Made by a program: the position numbers and the translations under genes. Under the pieces are notes generated by a model. The model did no database searches, had not been told where the DNA came from, and saw only the letters and a list, made by a program, of their open reading frames with translations. DNA of 64,000 nucleotides from Halorarius halobius (GTDB lineage: Archaea > Halobacteriota > Halobacteria > Halobacteriales > Haloarculaceae): contig NZ_CP101162.1 in assembly GCF_024298865.1 (NCBI RefSeq), positions 1 through 64,000 on the forward strand. Direction: 5' to 3'. Below, piece after piece: positions 61,339 through 64,000 of the stretch; the stretch's first letter is position 1; each line of letters opens with the position of its first letter.

Positions 61339-61946
61339 TTAGCTTGATCCAGAGGGAAGCGACGATTCCTCGGGCTCTATGACGGTCTCCAGCACCCACT
61401 TCTTTTCGACGTCACGGTTCGCAACGACGATCAGATCACCCTCTTCGCTTTGGATGCGCGTCTTGCGCAAGTCGATACCGGTCACTGTTTCGGTGACTGA
61501 CGCAGTGGTGACGAAGTCACCCTCATTAAAGTCCGGATCTCGAAGCAGGTATACGCCGGCGACCGTATCGGCGATCATCTCTTTGAGGGCGAACGCGATG
61601 CCGAGACCGATGAATCCGGTCGCAGTGCCCAGGCTCGCGGCAATATCTCCCATGCCGACGATCTTTAACAAAACTAATCCGGCCCCGAACCAGAGGAAGA
61701 TGTTCACGACGGTGACCGTGAGATTGACGATGAGTTTCTGATCCGCTGAGTACATTAGAGTGAGGCCGGATCGAAGGACAATTCTGACTACACGGATCAC
61801 AGTATAGGCGAGCAACAGGAATATCAGCCCAGAAAGAAGTTTGGGGAGCGTTCCAACGATCTCCTGGAAAACTCCTCAATAACCGATTCGACCGCCACGC
61901 CGTCGGCAGTCGGCGTCGTCTGTAACAGCGTTACCAGTTTGAACAT
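61339..61946 (-). pseudogene. Small MscS-type mechanosensitive channel, frameshifted
   Basis: The main open part (from 61815) reads NIFLWFGAGLVLLKIVGMGD, then ATGFIGLGIAFALKEMIADT and LLRDPDFNEGDFVTTASVTE, the pore helix and beta domain of MscS. The N-terminus lies in another frame: from ATG at 61946, MFKLVTLLQTTPTADGVAVE, then SVIEEF. One base appears to be missing in the A/T run at 61868-61871, after which QEIVGTLPKLLSGLIFLLLA joins the main frame. With the base restored the protein is about 200 residues, typical for haloarchaeal MscS. This may be a true frameshift or a sequencing error. Confidence 0.75.
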
Positions 61947-62085
61947 AGCTCGTAGTATAATAACACGATTCTATCAGGTTCCGGTCATCGTCGCTTCACC
62001 CCAGACGTGGGATTTGACGGTAGTTCGGAACGTCTTGGGATCGATTCACGAATCGAAATTGAGGATCTGCGGAGGGTACGATCGC

Positions 62086-62604
62086 TCAGTCGTCGAGATA
62101 TGGTTTCTCGATGTGTTGGTCACCCCCGATGAGTGTCGTCAGCCACCGGGTGACGATATCGAACACCGCAACGAGTGGGCCCAACGCTCGTTCGACGTAT
62201 GAGATCGGGCGAGCGACGCGGAGACTCCACGACTCCGCATGCCCGAGTCCGTAGGATTTCGGCACGATTTCGCCGAAGACGAGGATGAGCACGCTCACGC
62301 TGAGCGTTGCTATCACGACGGTGAAACCAGGGGGAACAAACCGTGCAACGAGGAGTGTGATAATGCTGGTGATAGCGATGTTGACGAGGTTGTTCCCGAC
62401 TAGCAGCGTGACAAGGAGTCGATGCGGATTCGCGCGGAGTTGTTGGAGTGTACGGCTTTCCCGTGTACTGTCTTCGGGAGGGGTCTGTATCCATTCATCT
62501 GGGAGCGAAAAGATCGCTGACTCACTGCTGGAAAAGAACGCACTCAATGATAACAGAATCACGACTGCGAGAAGCGACGGTACCACTATCGAGTATGTAC
62601 TCAT
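62086..62604 (-). CDS. CNNM/DUF21 membrane protein, truncated
   Basis: A 172-residue protein with four helices (IVVPSLLAVVILLSLSAFFS, PHRLLVTLLVGNNLVNIAI, FTVVIATLSVSVLILVFGE, YVERALGPLVAVFDIVTRWL) and the DUF21 signature FSSSESAIFSLPDEW and GEIVPKSYGLGHAE. CNNM/CorB proteins are Mg2+-related exporters of about 430 residues, with CBS and CorC_HlyC domains after DUF21. These are missing here: the protein stops after GGDQHIEKPYLDD at 62086. ATG at 62604 is preferred to the longer frame. It may be a decayed gene. Confidence 0.75.
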   Translation of the reverse strand: MSTYSIVVPSLLAVVILLSLSAFFSSSESAIFSLPDEWIQTPPEDSTRESRTLQQLRANPHRLLVTLLVGNNLVNIAITSIITLLVARFVPPGFTVVIATLSVSVLILVFGEIVPKSYGLGHAESWSLRVARPISYVERALGPLVAVFDIVTRWLTTLIGGDQHIEKPYLDD

Positions 62605-62669
62605 ATCTGACTCGTACGCTGGTAAGCGTATGAATACGGTGGTTAGTCCCTTCAATCGACGACGACATC

Positions 62670-63008
62670 ACGCGTGCGGGTCGCATCGAGCGCACGATTG
62701 AGGTCGGAGCGCCGGACGAGGAGACCAGACGCGAAATCCTGGCGATCCATACTCGGTCCCGGCCGCTGGCCGACGACGTCGATCTTGACCACCTGGCAGC
62801 CGAAACCGATGGCTTCGTGGGTGCCGATCTGGCGGCGGTGTGTCGAGAGGCGGCGACGATAGCAGTTCGTGAACACGTCCAAGCCCAGACCGAGGGTGTG
62901 GCAGCGGCCGTCGAGGATATCGTGCTTACCCAGGCGTACTTCAAGACGGCACTGGAAGAGATTCGTCCGGAAAACGCCAACCTCGCCGAGGAAGCGGACG
63001 AGCTGTGA
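62670..63008 (+). pseudogene. 3' fragment of a Cdc48-family AAA+ ATPase gene
   Basis: The frame reads TRAGRIERTIEVGAPDEETR, then REILAIHTRSRPLADDVDLD, HLAAETDGFVGADLAAVCRE and a tail ending NANLAEEADEL. This is the end of a Cdc48/VCP D2 domain: arginine-finger region RxGRxE, LAxxTxGFVGADLxxxCREA and C-terminal helices. The upstream part with Walker A and B is absent, and the fragment begins within 15 nt of the divergent CNNM gene's longest frame. It is a truncated relic without its own start. Confidence 0.75.
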
Positions 63009-63062
63009 CCGTGGCGTCCGTCCACCTTTTAGTACCGGCCCCGCCAAGCTGACGGACGGTCT

Positions 63063-64000
63063 ATGCGACCCTATGAATTAGTAGATAAACTTCCCCCAAA
63101 GCGCTTCACCCGACGACAGCGACTCCTTCTCGTCTACGTCGTTGGTCTCGTCACGGTCATCCTCTCTTATACGCTCCTTTACAACGTGGGGATGCGCTAC
63201 TTCGAGGGCAACCAGCAGTCGTTGTTCCACTCGGCCCAGATCGTCGTCGAGACGATGACGACGACCGGATACGGGTCTGATTCCCCGTGGTCGACGCCCG
63301 CGATGAATCTTATGATGATAACGATGCAGGTCACCGGGGTCGGCATCGGCTTCGTAACGCTACGGATACTCGTCATACCCTTGTTCGAGCGGGCCCCGCT
63401 CGAACTCGATGATCGTCTGTCCGCCAAGAACGACCATATCGTCCTCGCGGAGTACCAGCGCAACACGGAGGTCATGCTCGACGAGCTCGAAGAGCTGGGC
63501 GTTCAGTACGTCCTCATAGAGTCGGAGGAGGACGAGGCGAAGCGACTCTCGGACGATAGCTATCAAGTCATCCACGGCGATCCCGAGGACCGGGACGATC
63601 TCGATCGGGCCATGATCGAGCACGCAAAGTTGCTCATCACTGACGCGGGAGACCGAACCGCAAGTATCGTCCTCACGGCGTTGGAAGCGAACGAAGCCCT
63701 TGACGTCGTCAGCTTTACTGCCTCTACCCGGCGCAAGGCGGCACTAATGGAAATTGGCGTCGACAGAAGTGTCGCTCCCAATGCGCTCATCGGGCAACAG
63801 TTGGCCGAGAAGGCGACCACACCTATTGCGGTCGATCCGGACGTCGAGAGCGACGAAATGGGCATCCGAGAGATCTTGGTTCGTCGCGACAGCCCGTTAC
63901 ACGGCGTCCGGGTCAGCGACTCCCCGGTGGCCGATCATCCGGATCTAACTCTCGTCGCCGGCTGGTTCAACGGAGAACTACGCGTTCCCCCTGAACCGGG
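63063..64000 (+). CDS. Potassium channel with RCK/TrkA domains (runs off the end)
   Basis: 312 residues visible. Two membrane helices (LLLVYVVGLVTVILSYTLLY, MMITMQVTGVGIGFVTLRIL) flank a pore with the filter TMTTTGYGSDSP, the canonical TxGYG of K+ channels. An RCK (TrkA-N-like) domain follows: HIVLAEYQRNTEVMLDELEE, VLIESEEDEAKRLSDDSYQV and IHGDPEDRDDLDRAMI, then a TrkA-C-like region (MGIREILVRRDSPLHGVRVS) interrupted by the window's end. It lets K+ pass, gated by cytoplasmic ligands, and suits a salt-in haloarchaeon. ATG at 63063. Confidence 0.88.
   Translation, partial: MRPYELVDKLPPKRFTRRQRLLLVYVVGLVTVILSYTLLYNVGMRYFEGNQQSLFHSAQIVVETMTTTGYGSDSPWSTPAMNLMMITMQVTGVGIGFVTLRILVIPLFERAPLELDDRLSAKNDHIVLAEYQRNTEVMLDELEELGVQYVLIESEEDEAKRLSDDSYQVIHGDPEDRDDLDRAMIEHAKLLITDAGDRTASIVLTALEANEALDVVSFTASTRRKAALMEIGVDRSVAPNALIGQQLAEKATTPIAVDPDVESDEMGIREILVRRDSPLHGVRVSDSPVADHPDLTLVAGWFNGELRVPPEP

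Overview
The window is haloarchaeal (class Halobacteria). It is GC-rich, its proteins are strongly acidic, TATA-like elements sit 25-35 nt upstream of start codons with little or no leader, and the families are typical of the class (Orc1/Cdc6 initiators, PolB2-like polymerase, XPB-Bax1, TnpB-type IS, DUF5789-like protein). A ParA-family ATPase, two Orc1/Cdc6 genes, an array of origin-like repeats and a conjugation (type IV secretion) operon point to a large plasmid or an integrated plasmid rather than core chromosome. No rRNA, tRNA or CRISPR array was seen.

Layout. 0-2.6 kb: ParA-like ATPase with an acidic partner, an orphan gene and a TRAM protein. 2.7-6.9 kb: XPB-like helicase with its Bax1 (DUF790) nuclease partner, then a wHTH regulator and an AbiEii-like nucleotidyltransferase behind a palindromic operator. 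6.9-30.1 kb: a defense and DNA-processing island. An AddA-AddB-like helicase-nuclease pair is divergent from a five-gene BREX locus (PglXI-like methyltransferase, BrxA-like, BrxF-like, BrxC/PglY-like, PglZ). An Mre11/SbcD-like phosphoesterase and a McrB-McrC pair follow, McrB carrying several EVE/PUA-like modules. The BREX genes are visibly more AT-rich than their surroundings. The gene content matches type III BREX without its BrxHII helicase, with a BrxF that has lost its P-loop.

30.2-43.7 kb: replication region. A first Orc1/Cdc6 gene, a decayed nucleoside-diphosphate kinase gene, an unrecognised two-gene membrane module, and a three-gene operon of a RecA-like protein without a P-loop, a small helical protein and a PolB2-like polymerase with an altered motif C. 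Then comes a second Orc1/Cdc6 gene flanked by at least eight copies of an ORB-like repeat (core ACACATCGATGACGGGG), followed by an HNH endonuclease with repeat modules. 43.7-48.4 kb: a TnpB-only IS element interrupting a membrane-protein gene, an archaeal ATPase with DUF234 and a wHTH regulator. This stretch carries three copies of an identical 11-22-11 inverted repeat that no gene explains.

48.5-57.5 kb: a minus-strand conjugation operon with VirB3/PrgI-, VirB4- and VirB6/TrbL-like proteins, two paralogous small proteins at its head, very small coupled ORFs filling its gaps, and a membrane-anchored AAA+ ATPase downstream. 57.5-64 kb: a degenerate boundary, then ion-transport genes (Na+/Ca2+ exchanger, FNT channel, MscS, CNNM-like, K+ channel with RCK domain), several of them frameshifted or truncated.

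All functional assignments come from reading motifs. No database search was run.
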